Part shown: positions 1 through 8,427 of the stretch, in pieces
Position numbering within the stretch: position 1 is the first letter of the stretch
How the letters are laid out: the number at the start of each line of letters is the position of its first letter
Assembly: GCA_900752815.1 (NCBI GenBank)
Contig: CAADWS010000004.1
Location: 1 to 64,000, forward strand
DNA from: Bacteroidaceae bacterium
Lineage (GTDB): Bacteria > Bacteroidota > Bacteroidia > Bacteroidales > Bacteroidaceae
Length of the DNA stretch: 64,000 nucleotides
Direction of reading: 5' to 3'
Position numbers and translations under genes: made by a program
The notes under the pieces: model-generated
What the model was told of the DNA's origin: nothing
The model's input: the letters and a program-made list of their open reading frames with translations, nothing else
Database searches by the model: none

Positions 1-450
1 ATATAGGGATATTACAGGAAAATTGAAAGCATACTCTATGAAAAATGAGAAAGCAATGATTATATAACGAAAAAGAGGATGCGTCTTCTTGGCAAACTTT
101 TTTTGTTTGATAATTGATTGATAACCAGTAGTTAGTTTCGCTTAAAAAAGCTAATCTCTACTTATAAGCATACATAGAGGGTTTCAATAACCAACTGATA
201 CTGAAGACAAAAGTATATAAAAAAGTCGGATTGTAAAACACTGGAAAAGAACCTTCTTTTATCAATCAAGGAAATCAAAAAGTGTATAGAGCAAAGTGGC
301 GCATGTATGGTATAGATAATTCCGTACATGCGCCACTTTCTTAATCATCTGATTTGCATTGATTTACATTAATTGTTATTATATACTATCATTTGGTACT
401 GATAAGCATTGATTTTGCTTGTGGGGTGTATTATTGTCCACCTAAAAAAA
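1..450. other. Non-coding left flank
   Basis: AT-rich stretch without a convincing gene. The only structure I see is the perfect inverted repeat listed separately at 293-339. It lies downstream of the minus-strand block and probably carries its transcription end. Confidence 0.5.
293..339. terminator. Perfect 15-bp inverted repeat, terminator-like
   Basis: The arm at 293-307 (AAAGTGGCGCATGTA) is perfectly complementary to 325-339, with a 17-base loop. A-rich and T-rich ends flank the stem, so it could terminate transcription from either side. It lies 110 bases past the last minus-strand gene, which fits an operon end, but it could also be an insertion-element end. Confidence 0.5.
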
Positions 451-654
451 TCAAGAATATCTCCTTGAAACGGGTTTGACGAGCAGGTCGATGTGCTCGT
501 GTTCAAGGATATGTTCCATAGCCTTGTATATGGGCATCTTTTCGATACCGGCAATCTTCAGGGCTTCCATCTTGATGGTATTCTCGATGAGCAGCAGGTA
601 GTCTTCCTCCTTCAGCTCAACATATTTCTGTGACTGTGATTTTAATTTTGCCAT
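451..654 (-). CDS. Small hypothetical protein, 67 aa
   Basis: Basic N-terminus (MAKLKSQSQKY) followed by an acidic, leucine-rich helical part. The ATG at 654 is preferred over an upstream in-frame codon because it lies 10 bases after the RNase H stop. It is the last gene of the leftmost minus-strand run. No family recognised. Confidence 0.55.
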   Translation of the reverse strand: MAKLKSQSQKYVELKEEDYLLLIENTIKMEALKIAGIEKMPIYKAMEHILEHEHIDLLVKPVSRRYS

Positions 655-664
655 ATTGATGTTG

Positions 665-1063
665 TTATTTGTTTCCGAAGTCGGCAGGAATCTCACCCCA
701 CAGGCGGTTGTCCCAGTGCAGCACTTCGATGTCCTTGATTCTTGCCTCCATCACTTTGAGGAATATCTCCGCTTTCTGCAATGCCGGGCATCTGCGTGAA
801 GAGGCTGTCTGTTTGTTACAATACCACGTGATGGCTGTAATGCTGTCCGAGTAGATTGTTCGCGGACTTTCCGGATGTTCCATGACATATCTGACCGCCT
901 CGACAATGCCGAGAAACTCCCCGATATTGTTCGTCCAGTTACCGATAGCTTTGGAAAAGAGTTCTTTTCCTGAAGAGAGGTCGACAGCCCGGAAGCGTGT
1001 CAACCTCTCTTTTGCAGAATGGGCACCGTCGGTCGCAATACCCACGACCGGTTTTTCTTTCAT
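665..1063 (-). CDS. Ribonuclease HI-like protein, 132 aa
   Basis: Predicted to cleave the RNA strand of RNA-DNA hybrids in the cytoplasm. The four acidic residues of the RNase H fold can be placed: D12 (ATDGA), E49 (NNIGEF), D73 (YSDS) and D118 (HWDN). Length and order fit a compact RNase HI without a hybrid-binding domain. The start ATG at 1063 overlaps the upstream stop as ATGA, so the two genes are translationally coupled. An element-borne RNase H would suit R-loop or primer removal during element replication; that role is inferred. Confidence 0.8.
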   Translation of the reverse strand: MKEKPVVGIATDGAHSAKERLTRFRAVDLSSGKELFSKAIGNWTNNIGEFLGIVEAVRYVMEHPESPRTIYSDSITAITWYCNKQTASSRRCPALQKAEIFLKVMEARIKDIEVLHWDNRLWGEIPADFGNK

Positions 1064-1590
1064 TGAATTCCTCCCTGATGTCTGTCTCCCGTATAGATGA
1101 ACCCGTCGGATTCCATACGTCGTACCAGAGCACGCGCCTGATTCAGATAGTCGGTGATGACACCTTCCTTGTACTTGATATCCTTGCGTCCCTTGAGGAT
1201 TTCCAGCACACCGTCTATTGTGCGGCTCATTACGCTCTTGCCGTCTTTCGGGTCGAAGAAAATCTTTTTGTTGCCGAACGTCACAGTTACTTGATACAAT
1301 GTCTTCGGGACGATCACTGTTTCCACATGCGCCTGAAATAACACGGGGGTAGCGGCAACGACTACATACCCGTTGGCTTTGTGCATGGGTTTCAACTCTA
1401 CCGAGTATAGTATGTTTGGCTCGAGAGTTCCTTTCAGGTCTTCCGAAAGGACACAAATCTGCTTGCCGAATCTTGAGTCTTCACGGACTCCCATCAATTT
1501 ACGTGTCTTGGAATGGCGCGAAACGAACCCTATCAGTTCGCCCGTCTCTTCCGATCTCGCAAACTTCAGTTGCGATTTTTCCGATGTCAT
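1060..1590 (-). CDS. Hypothetical protein, 176 aa, coupled to RNase H
   Basis: First gene of the leftmost transcription unit, overlapping the RNase H start by four bases. The sequence looks like mixed beta strands with a basic C-terminal half, ending near DRHQGGIQ. No family recognised. A good Bacteroidales promoter lies 72-103 bases upstream of the ATG. Confidence 0.6.
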   Translation of the reverse strand: MTSEKSQLKFARSEETGELIGFVSRHSKTRKLMGVREDSRFGKQICVLSEDLKGTLEPNILYSVELKPMHKANGYVVVAATPVLFQAHVETVIVPKTLYQVTVTFGNKKIFFDPKDGKSVMSRTIDGVLEILKGRKDIKYKEGVITDYLNQARALVRRMESDGFIYTGDRHQGGIQ

Positions 1591-1661
1591 ATTACTGTTC
1601 TTTCATATTCAATCTATTGCTTTCAATTGACAATCTGTTTTCAATGGGTCACTTTTCCATA

Positions 1662-1693
1662 CAAATATATGCCAATTTTTCACGCCAACAAAA
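1662..1693 (-). promoter_or_regulatory. Bacteroidales-type promoter for the 1590-451 operon
   Basis: On the minus strand, TTTTG (1693-1689) is followed after 19 bases by TATATTTG (1669-1662). This matches the Bacteroides -33 TTTG and -7 TAnnTTTG consensus with its usual spacing. Transcription would start near 1655. Confidence 0.65.
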
Positions 1694-1752
1694 CGTTTTA
1701 GTTATTAATTTTCAGATGGTTATGTGTAATATATATAGAGAAAAGGCTGCAT

Positions 1753-2409
1753 TCAGTACAGCCTTTCCTCCTCTGTAAAATGACTGAAACGCTCGTCAGT
1801 ATCAGAAGTTTGCAGTAGATAACGGCATTTCCAATAACGGTAAATCCGCCTTCCGTTGGGTATACAGTGATTTATATCGTCAGCATTCAGATATTGGTTC
1901 CCTTGTTCCGTACCGTGGTGCATCCATGTAGCGCACCCGGGCAGGTCCGGGTTGTTCCGGACATAGAAGTCCATTTTCTCTTTACCGGCGACAAAGATAT
2001 TGTGTATCCGTACGTCCTTATCGATAGGAAACCGGTAGGCGTACAACGCGAAGTCACAGATGTCGGTTTCCAGCAGGTTGCCGCCAAAGTGTTCGGGAGC
2101 TTTCCGTTTCAGGTTCTCGAACCCCTCCAGAATACCCGGCCTGTCGCATATCTCGGCAAACCTTTCATCCGTTACCGGCTCAGCCGTCGCATAAACCACC
2201 CGAAAACCATTATCCGTACTGTCCAGTACCATGACATGCGCGACTATCCCCGGTGATTTGTTGATACTTTCGTCAATGCTGTCCGAGTCCGTGGTCAGAC
2301 AGCATTTCAGCGTTCCGATGATTAATACCGCTACCACCAACAGTGTCCAAGGACCTATTGCTGCCGCTATCAATACCAATTCATCGGCCCGTTTCCGTAT
2401 TTGTTTCAT
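1753..2409 (-). CDS. Single-pass membrane protein, 218 aa
   Basis: The start ATG at 2409 gives a short basic N-terminus (MKQIRKRADE) followed by a clear transmembrane segment at about residues 11-35 (LVLIAAAIGPWTLLVVAV and on). The rest is a soluble domain with several cysteines, likely anchored at the inner membrane. It overlaps the end of the MutS-like gene by 29 bases. Function unknown. Confidence 0.6.
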   Translation of the reverse strand: MKQIRKRADELVLIAAAIGPWTLLVVAVLIIGTLKCCLTTDSDSIDESINKSPGIVAHVMVLDSTDNGFRVVYATAEPVTDERFAEICDRPGILEGFENLKRKAPEHFGGNLLETDICDFALYAYRFPIDKDVRIHNIFVAGKEKMDFYVRNNPDLPGCATWMHHGTEQGNQYLNADDINHCIPNGRRIYRYWKCRYLLQTSDTDERFSHFTEEERLY

Positions 2410-2704
2410 TGATTTTGAGAATGTGGCGGCCGGATACCCCCCGGACCTCGGACACGCATACCTTGCATCCTGCATCCAGCAACCGGTTTCTACATTCTTC
2501 CAAGGCGGCGTCGGAAATCCTGATGGCAGGTATACCCGCCGCCGTCATCTTGAACCGGGGCACTTCCGTGATCCGGGTAATCGTTTCGGCATCATCAAAA
2601 TACGCCTCGAATGAATCTCCGACATGGAAAAGGATGATGGTTTCCACGCCATGCCTTTCCTTCATGCCGCCGTAACAGCGGCGAATAATCTCTTCCTTTT
2701 TCAT
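2381..2704 (-). CDS. Stand-alone MutS domain I-like protein, 107 aa
   Basis: Residues 13-60 (MKERHG..., ILFHVGDSFEAYFDDA) strongly resemble the mismatch-recognition domain I of MutS, whose usual signature is a FYE-like motif in a GDFYE context. Here the motif reads GDSFEAY. None of the MutS connector, clamp or ATPase domains is present. Such isolated domains recur in Bacteroidales mobile elements; their role is not known. A second one lies at 6205-6681. Confidence 0.65.
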   Translation of the reverse strand: MKKEEIIRRCYGGMKERHGVETIILFHVGDSFEAYFDDAETITRITEVPRFKMTAAGIPAIRISDAALEECRNRLLDAGCKVCVSEVRGVSGRHILKINETNTETGR

Positions 2705-2858
2705 ATCAAATAGATATATTAGGTTTGATGTCAGCCAAACATGAAAGTGCCTGTAATCCGTTCAACTGCCGGGCTTTCGTCCGAAATACATATACAGACT
2801 TTCTTCATCTGACAAATATACAATAAATTACGGAACGACCCATGTCTATTGCATGAAA
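2705..2858. promoter_or_regulatory. Intergenic region with partial promoter
   Basis: Minus-strand TATATTTG at 2820-2813 matches the Bacteroidales -7 element, upstream of the MutS-like gene. No good -33 element is seen at the expected distance, so the promoter is tentative. Confidence 0.35.
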
Positions 2859-3269
2859 CTATCCTTTCATCTTCACCTCCCTTCTTTCAAATTGTTCGCG
2901 GATGATTTCAACGAGTTGTCCGATGCTGTCGATTTTTTGACTCTTACCGCAGGCTTTGCCATGGAACAATGGCGTGAAGTACAGGTTAAAATCCTCATCG
3001 ATGGAAAAACCTCCCACGAGGACGATACCCGCCTTGATACGGTAATACTCGCCGTACATGGCGTAATCATCCGTAGTTTTGGTGAACCCGTACTCCGGCA
3101 ACAAGTCCGGCAAAGTGTCCAGGATCGGCCGGATGACATCCTTGAGAAAATTCGGGGTCTCAACTTCCTTTTTCCGTTTCCGACCTTTTCTGCCGGTTCC
3201 GTTATCGTCTTGCAGGTAATGGGCATCGAAACGATCCCGATACCTTTCTGTCAGTTCCTTAATATCCAT
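2859..3269 (-). CDS. Hypothetical protein, 136 aa
   Basis: Soluble mixed alpha/beta protein with a strongly basic patch (GRKGRKRKKE) near residues 27-36 that could bind nucleic acid. An upstream in-frame ATG at 3299 would overlap the next gene by 17 bases. I prefer 3269, which is preceded by AAAGGAT. No family recognised. Confidence 0.55.
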   Translation of the reverse strand: MDIKELTERYRDRFDAHYLQDDNGTGRKGRKRKKEVETPNFLKDVIRPILDTLPDLLPEYGFTKTTDDYAMYGEYYRIKAGIVLVGGFSIDEDFNLYFTPLFHGKACGKSQKIDSIGQLVEIIREQFERREVKMKG

Positions 3270-3282
3270 ATCCTTTATACAT

Positions 3283-3591
3283 TTAATTGTTTTCCTCAAG
3301 CCACTCTTCCAGTGTCATGGAGTCCTCGAAACCGTATTCGTCAATCTGTACATAGCCGTCCTTTTCCGTGATAAACTCTTTCCTGGTCAGGATGGTTCCG
3401 CCATGATTTACCATCACCGTCGGTTCGATGGTCGCCAGACGGTCCCCGTCATCCGACTCCCGGATATCGTATGCGTACAGTCCCTCCGGAACGGCATTCC
3501 GGTCAATCCGCATATCCGTAAACAATGCAGGCGTGTCATTGATGGTCATAGACTCAAAGGTCTCGTTGCCAATGTTTTCTTTTGTAATCAT
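3283..3591 (-). CDS. LPD28-like domain protein, 102 aa
   Basis: The core VPEGLYAYDIRESDDGD followed by IEPTVMVNHGGTILT matches my recollection of the LPD28 (large polyvalent protein-associated) family, common in Bacteroidales mobile elements. The start at 3591 lies just inside the preceding intergenic gap. Function unknown; the family often travels with conjugative or phage-like islands. Confidence 0.6.
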   Translation of the reverse strand: MITKENIGNETFESMTINDTPALFTDMRIDRNAVPEGLYAYDIRESDDGDRLATIEPTVMVNHGGTILTRKEFITEKDGYVQIDEYGFEDSMTLEEWLEENN

Positions 3592-3613
3592 ATTTATTGA
3601 TTCAAATAGTTTA

Positions 3614-4270
3614 TTATTCCTGCTTGGGAAGTTCAATGGCTCTTACCCAATTGTTCCGGTCATCAAAACATTCATCATTGATGTTGGCCGTAAATTCCAG
3701 CGGTATCATCTTCTCAACCCGCGTTGCGGGGTTATTTTCGTAATCAACGATGATTTTCCCGGCCGGAACGTCACGTTCAAATTCGTCCAGCGGGAAAGAG
3801 AATATCCATATTTCCCGGTCTTTATCTTCCCCAAGAAACGCCTTGAGGTTGTCTGTATAAGCCTGGCATTTGTCCCACGAGGTTTCCACGAATGAAATGA
3901 TTTCCTCTTCCGGTTTGCCGGTACGGTCTTTCAGGAATGCAACGGCATTCCCTTTCCAGATATCCTGCTCGACACAGAGTTCCAGATAACGTTCCCAGAC
4001 TGTCACCAGCCAGTCCATGTTAATCTCATGCAGGTGGCGGCAGGTGAAACGCTCCCGGCTTTCCGCGTTGTAAAGCGTGCAGCTTCCGTCCGTGCGTATC
4101 TCCTCCAACCGGTACATGGTGTATACCGGTATCCCGTGCCCATACCCGTCTTCCCCTTCCTCCTCGACATATACCGTATGGGGCAACATATTTTCCGGCA
4201 TTTTCGGTATCGCACACAGGTTGGCTATAACTTCCTGTTCCAACGCTTTTTGTTTCTCCTGTATTCTCAT
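3614..4270 (-). CDS. Hypothetical acidic protein, 218 aa
   Basis: Soluble, acidic, with a conserved-looking C-terminal half around FERDVPAGKIIVDYENN. The ATG at 4270 follows the HTH gene stop by three bases, so they are co-transcribed. No family recognised. Confidence 0.55.
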   Translation of the reverse strand: MRIQEKQKALEQEVIANLCAIPKMPENMLPHTVYVEEEGEDGYGHGIPVYTMYRLEEIRTDGSCTLYNAESRERFTCRHLHEINMDWLVTVWERYLELCVEQDIWKGNAVAFLKDRTGKPEEEIISFVETSWDKCQAYTDNLKAFLGEDKDREIWIFSFPLDEFERDVPAGKIIVDYENNPATRVEKMIPLEFTANINDECFDDRNNWVRAIELPKQE

Positions 4271-4273
4271 TGT

Positions 4274-4609
4274 CTATCCATCTTTTAGTATGATTTTACC
4301 TTCTTGAAATAATCTCTGTTTGTAACGACGGTGGTTGCGTATATTTTCGGTATGTTTCTTCCGGTCATATTTATACAAGCCTTTTGCCTTGTTCTCTCTC
4401 AGCAGTTCCTTGTTCCGCTCTTCGCTTTCTGGGTTCACAATGAAGGTTATCAGCCTGCGGCTGACACCGTATTCCCGGGCAAGCTGGCGCTGGCTGACAG
4501 CTTCTGTCATGTAACGGTGGAAAATTTCAGCCTTCTGAAAAGGAGTGAGCTTCTGCCTGCGGTCATATTGTGTCCCGCTGATGATTATTCCCGAGCTTTT
4601 GTATGGCAT
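4274..4609 (-). CDS. Helix-turn-helix protein, 111 aa
   Basis: The segment FHRYMTEAVSQRQLAREYG then VSRRLITFIV reads as a helix-turn-helix of the kind found in transposase and homing-endonuclease N-termini. It is followed by a lysine/arginine-rich tail (KYDRKKHTENIRNHRRYKQR) that could also contact DNA. The ATG at 4609 overlaps the upstream gene by 25 bases; a longer start at 4639 is possible. Likely a DNA-binding regulator. Confidence 0.6.
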   Translation of the reverse strand: MPYKSSGIIISGTQYDRRQKLTPFQKAEIFHRYMTEAVSQRQLAREYGVSRRLITFIVNPESEERNKELLRENKAKGLYKYDRKKHTENIRNHRRYKQRLFQEGKIILKDG

Positions 4610-5178
4610 AGTGAAGTCTGTTTTTCGTTTGTGGTCCATGAATGGTAGATGCGTTGTTTGCCATCTAAGGAGAGTAGAAACCAGCGGCTATAAATCCGTT
4701 CCAGCGTTTCGGTGTCGTGCCCGTATATCGGTCCCAGTTCGTTTGCAAACATCGCCGCTACCTTCAGCCTCCTGGTATCGGACAGCTTCTCCCACCAGCG
4801 GCAAATGGTCTTGTACTGCTTCACGTCCGTTACAAGGTCCGGAACCGGAGCGGAGGAGATATATTCCGCCTCTTTGCCGCACGGTGCCTGCCAGAACCCC
4901 TGTTCGCAAAGAGCGCGTTGCTCGTCACAAACCCGTTCTGCAAAGGATTTGAGTGCCATTTGGAATATCTTTCTTTCCAGTTCCTTACGTTCCATGGACA
5001 GTTCATGCACACCCACGTTCAGCCCGTGCTTATTGCGTTCATCCGGGGAAAGCTTGTTGCTCAAGGCTTTCCTGACCAGTTCCAGCCGTTCTTTCAGAGG
5101 GCCGTATTCGTTGTTATCTAAATACCGGTTAAACAGTTCCTGTTCGTTTCCGGGCAGTATGAATATATTTTCCATCAT
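4585..5178 (-). CDS. Hypothetical helical protein, 197 aa
   Basis: Predominantly charged helices (KERLELVRKALSNKL, MERKELERKIFQMALK) with a tryptophan-rich segment (RWWEKLSD, RWFLLSLDG) in the second half. Tandem ATGs at the start. No family recognised. Confidence 0.55.
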   Translation of the reverse strand: MMENIFILPGNEQELFNRYLDNNEYGPLKERLELVRKALSNKLSPDERNKHGLNVGVHELSMERKELERKIFQMALKSFAERVCDEQRALCEQGFWQAPCGKEAEYISSAPVPDLVTDVKQYKTICRWWEKLSDTRRLKVAAMFANELGPIYGHDTETLERIYSRWFLLSLDGKQRIYHSWTTNEKQTSLCHTKARE

Positions 5179-5190
5179 GCATCATTTAAG

Positions 5191-5697
5191 TTATCGGATG
5201 TGAATAGGATATATCGCAGTGGATAGCGGGTGTCGGGGTGCGGAAATAGCCACGAGATCCCGTGCCGTCAAGGGGCGCAGAAAAACGGCATCGAACTCCT
5301 GAGTATCGTCTTCACGGATATCTCGGACTTCAATGATCCATGTGCCTTCATAGCGGCACCAGGCAATCACCTCCAAAATCATTTCCTTTCTGTAGTCAGC
5401 CGGTCCGTCCCCGAAACTTTCACGTATCCGCTTAATTGCATCGTCTGTCAGCCGGACAAATTCCCCTTTGCGGAACGGAGCTTCCGGCGTAACGGCAGGA
5501 GCCAGCATCTGCCAGTCTTCATGTCCGTCCAGGTCTTCCACAGCCATTGCGTAGGCTTTGTATTCAGCTTCGGTCTCGAAATGTCTGGTTATCACATATC
5601 CCCCGGATTCGGCCGTGCTCTCCACCGACGAGATATCCCCGGTTTTCCTGTATATGCTTACAGTATCCTTACCGAGTAGAACTTTTACTGTTATCAT
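5191..5697 (-). CDS. Hypothetical protein, 168 aa, paralogue of its neighbour
   Basis: The N-terminal 60 residues, including HFETEAEYKAYAMAVEDLDG, are clearly related to the next gene upstream (EFETEAEYNAYIAGVNDADG). The C-terminal half differs. The start ATG at 5697 lies 23 bases after the neighbour's stop. Function unknown. Confidence 0.6.
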   Translation of the reverse strand: MITVKVLLGKDTVSIYRKTGDISSVESTAESGGYVITRHFETEAEYKAYAMAVEDLDGHEDWQMLAPAVTPEAPFRKGEFVRLTDDAIKRIRESFGDGPADYRKEMILEVIAWCRYEGTWIIEVRDIREDDTQEFDAVFLRPLTARDLVAISAPRHPLSTAIYPIHIR

Positions 5698-5719
5698 TAT
5701 TGCAGATGGTGTGGTTTTA

Positions 5720-6166
5720 TTATAAATGGAACTCCACGTCTTCCTCCTCGAACTCCGTGTCGTGGTCCTCGTTGTACCCCTCGACGGTCGAACCAGGGAC
5801 ATAGGTCTCTCCGCCAATCCCATAACGTCCGGCATCGAGCAGTTTCCGAAGGGTTTCGGTGTCCCCGTTTAGAATCCTTTCGATGTCCTCCCGGCTGCCC
5901 CGGACGCTAATTCCGAGACGTAGCCAGAGATTTTCCTCTCTCGAGGTGTCCGCCTCTTCCGACCGGTGGCGTATGATATGATAATCACTCCATCCGTCGG
6001 CATCGTTTACCCCGGCGATGTAGGCATTGTACTCCGCCTCAGTCTCGAACTCTTTCTCGTCCACGACGCCCCCGTTATCCGCCAGCCATTCTTCAGAAGG
6101 CAGTTCATTGTTCTCTTCATATTCCCGTACGGCGTCCTCGCCGAAAATCGTTGTTATCTTTATCAT
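5720..6166 (-). CDS. Hypothetical acidic protein, 148 aa, paralogue of its neighbour
   Basis: Starts MIKITTIFGEDAV, against MITVKVLLGKDTV in the next gene, and shares the FETEAEY-YA motif, so the pair arose by duplication. The C-terminus is extremely acidic (DHDTEFEEEDVEF). Function unknown. Confidence 0.6.
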   Translation of the reverse strand: MIKITTIFGEDAVREYEENNELPSEEWLADNGGVVDEKEFETEAEYNAYIAGVNDADGWSDYHIIRHRSEEADTSREENLWLRLGISVRGSREDIERILNGDTETLRKLLDAGRYGIGGETYVPGSTVEGYNEDHDTEFEEEDVEFHL

Positions 6167-6204
6167 GTGTCTTTGGGTTTTGAATATTTGTTATTTAATG
6201 GTTA

Positions 6205-6681
6205 TCAAACTCGTTTGCCCGAACCGGTTTGATTCGGTTCGCAGACAGCCACCCGGTTTCCGGCGCGTATCAGTTTGGGGAGATACACGTCCAGGTCACG
6301 AAAAGAAAACCGCAGTTCCTTGACGCCTTTCCCTTGCCCGTCGACGCGTTCGGCGGTGGCAATGCCCAAAATGCCGGAAGCGGCGATGGCATCATCCTCA
6401 TACAATTCACAAGATTCCCCGTTTCGGAAAATGTACAGGGCATCCGGGTGCGCCGCTTTCATCTCGCGGTATTTTCCCATCATGTCGGAAACTCCCGGGA
6501 CATTTCCGTTCCCCGTTACATTCCGGGTCTTCAGTAGGTTCCTCGTGGCGTCGATGTCGATGAAATTCGTCCAGCCGGCTTTATGAAGTTCGACAGCAGC
6601 TTCCCGCAGGGATACCTTCCCGTTCTCGACCTCCTCTTTCAGGGATTCGAGAATGTTCTTGATTTTATAATCATTCATCAT
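6205..6681 (-). CDS. MutS domain I-like protein, 158 aa
   Basis: About 65 N-terminal residues form a helical domain. The second half (MMGKYREMKAAHPDALYIF, ESCELYEDDA, ASGILGI, and LDVYLPKLIRAGNRVAVCE) follows MutS domain I along its length. In MutS the equivalent segments read YxxxKxxxPDxLLLFRxGDFYE and LIxxGYRVAIC-like. All other MutS domains are absent. The last two residues of the FYE-like position read LYE. Confidence 0.7.
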   Translation of the reverse strand: MMNDYKIKNILESLKEEVENGKVSLREAAVELHKAGWTNFIDIDATRNLLKTRNVTGNGNVPGVSDMMGKYREMKAAHPDALYIFRNGESCELYEDDAIAASGILGIATAERVDGQGKGVKELRFSFRDLDVYLPKLIRAGNRVAVCEPNQTGSGKRV

Positions 6682-6782
6682 ATTTTTTATTCTTTGGTTA
6701 CATTGTTACTTGTTCCGACGGTATTCCGGTCAAGGGGAAAGCACCCGTGGCCTCCGGTAACCCGTCGATACACTGCCCGTCG

Positions 6783-7685
6783 TCAGGATTTCCCCGACAG
6801 GTAATGCCCGATGGACTTGTAACGGTTAGGAATGTTCGCGTTCTCGTTGAAACCGTTCAGGCAGTGGAGCAAGGCATCTTCGAGCGTGACATAACGACGG
6901 TCGAAAGTTTGGATATTATCCAGACAATAAGCATTTACAGCGTATTTGAAAGGCGCGTACATCCTTTCGTTCTCCCGCTTTAAAATGACAAACCAGTCGA
7001 AATGGAGTTTCAAGCGGAAACCGTCGCTCTCGCCGACTTTCATCAGCCGCTCTTTGTCGAGAAGCCGCCGCACGAGTGTGGCGTCGAGCTGACGGGTATA
7101 CTCCCTGTACGCCTTGATACGGGCCGTGTAAGCCGCGGCATATTGTTCGATGTCCGTTTCTTTCAGCCGATGTTCCGCCGGGTAAAAGTCCAGCACCTCT
7201 TTCGTCGTGACGGGAATTTTCAGGTCGTCCACCCCGATCTCGTAGGTCTTGTTTTCCAACACGTCGTGGAACTCGAACCCTTGAATTCCCATGAGGGTAA
7301 ATTCTCGCGTCGGGTCAGGGAGCGCAAGTGATTTGAGCTCTTCGAGGTCGCGGCACACGGCCACGACCGGATACTTCTCGACCACGTCTGACGGGCCTCC
7401 GATGCGGATATACGCCTTTTCACACCCGTCGTAATCACCATGCCGGACAATGTCGCAGCAGGTGTAGTTGGGGGCGGCACGATGCCGCGCCGTATATTCC
7501 GTCCAAAGCTTGTCCAGCCCGGCTTTTACTTCGTCAGGGTCGGTCAGGGCAACGTTGCCGCACTGGCTGCACCGGCCGTCCGACAAGGCGTTGCGGGTAA
7601 ATTCGAGGAACTGTCTGGTGTTCGGGTCGATGACGGCGGTACATTTCACTCCAGTGCCGCCGCAGATACTGCATACGATTGACAT
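6783..7685 (-). CDS. Zinc-ribbon hypothetical protein, 300 aa
   Basis: Begins MSIVCSICGGTGVKC and has a second knuckle CSQCG near residue 42, giving a probable four-cysteine zinc site like that of DnaJ-type ribbons. The rest is a soluble domain with no recognised signature. The start at 7685 lies 20 bases after the radical SAM stop, so the two are probably co-transcribed. Confidence 0.6.
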   Translation of the reverse strand: MSIVCSICGGTGVKCTAVIDPNTRQFLEFTRNALSDGRCSQCGNVALTDPDEVKAGLDKLWTEYTARHRAAPNYTCCDIVRHGDYDGCEKAYIRIGGPSDVVEKYPVVAVCRDLEELKSLALPDPTREFTLMGIQGFEFHDVLENKTYEIGVDDLKIPVTTKEVLDFYPAEHRLKETDIEQYAAAYTARIKAYREYTRQLDATLVRRLLDKERLMKVGESDGFRLKLHFDWFVILKRENERMYAPFKYAVNAYCLDNIQTFDRRYVTLEDALLHCLNGFNENANIPNRYKSIGHYLSGKS

Positions 7686-7705
7686 AAGTTTTTTGATTTG
7701 TGTAT

Positions 7706-8410
7706 TTATTCGTACAATCTTTCTTTTTGACGCTTTTTCAAGGTCATCCGGAGATATTGCATCAGTTTCCCGCAGGGACACAGGGCATGTTCCCGTTGGC
7801 GGGCATAACTCAGGTCCCCGTTGGAGAGAACCATGCCTTCAGCATTGAGACAGAGGTCGCCGTAAACGTAGTTCTCCTCCGTAAGATAAATCCCATGAAC
7901 AGGGTTCGGAAACCCCTCCGTGCTGCGGCCTTCCCGGAAAAGGAAGATACGCTCGGCCTGTCCCCGGACTCCGAAAAAGGGATACGGGGAAAGTGCCGCG
8001 AGCGTGGCGGCATGCTCTGCCGGATCATGGAAGCGGTCGTCGCTCATTTCGAGCATGTGGCCGGAGTCCTGTTCCTTTTCCTCCTGGTACTCGTACAGTG
8101 CGGCGCAGGCTTCTATGAATTCCTCCGAACGGGATGTGGCAGAGCCGTTGGTTACGATATAAAAGTCATTGACAGTAATACCGTAGGCGCGTACCCGTTC
8201 GAGGATATGGCGGATGGCCCGGACGTTAAGCGACGGCTCGCCGCCCGTGATGTTGAAATGGTGAATATGCCTGACATGCCGCAGCAGGTTGCTTATATGT
8301 TTCAAAGGGATATCCACGGATTCGGCATCTCCCCGCATGCAATGGGTACAGCGCATGTTGCAACGTCGGGTAATCTCGATGCAGAGATTCTTGATATATA
8401 GTTCTCTCAT
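7706..8410 (-). CDS. Radical SAM protein, 234 aa
   Basis: Residues 17-24 are CNMRCTHC, the CxxxCxxC that holds a [4Fe-4S] cluster for cleaving S-adenosylmethionine. TGGEPSLN near residue 55 is the SAM-binding GGE motif. A C-terminal CPCGK could hold part of an auxiliary site. The length is that of a minimal radical SAM domain. The substrate is not evident. Mobile-element radical SAM proteins may modify a nearby peptide, nucleotide or RNA; that is inference. Confidence 0.75.
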   Translation of the reverse strand: MRELYIKNLCIEITRRCNMRCTHCMRGDAESVDIPLKHISNLLRHVRHIHHFNITGGEPSLNVRAIRHILERVRAYGITVNDFYIVTNGSATSRSEEFIEACAALYEYQEEKEQDSGHMLEMSDDRFHDPAEHAATLAALSPYPFFGVRGQAERIFLFREGRSTEGFPNPVHGIYLTEENYVYGDLCLNAEGMVLSNGDLSYARQREHALCPCGKLMQYLRMTLKKRQKERLYE

Positions 8411-8427
8411 ATTCGATGTAGTTCGGC

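Noticed and set aside
285..360. A seventh RNA unit near the left end
   Set aside because: There is a perfect hairpin and a downstream CTGAT, but the order is reversed and the CTTTA position of the box does not align.
665..1456. 263-residue reading of the RNase H frame
   Set aside because: The part before residue 132 from the end has no protein character and overlaps the coding frame of the 176-aa gene; the ATG at 1063 is clearly better.
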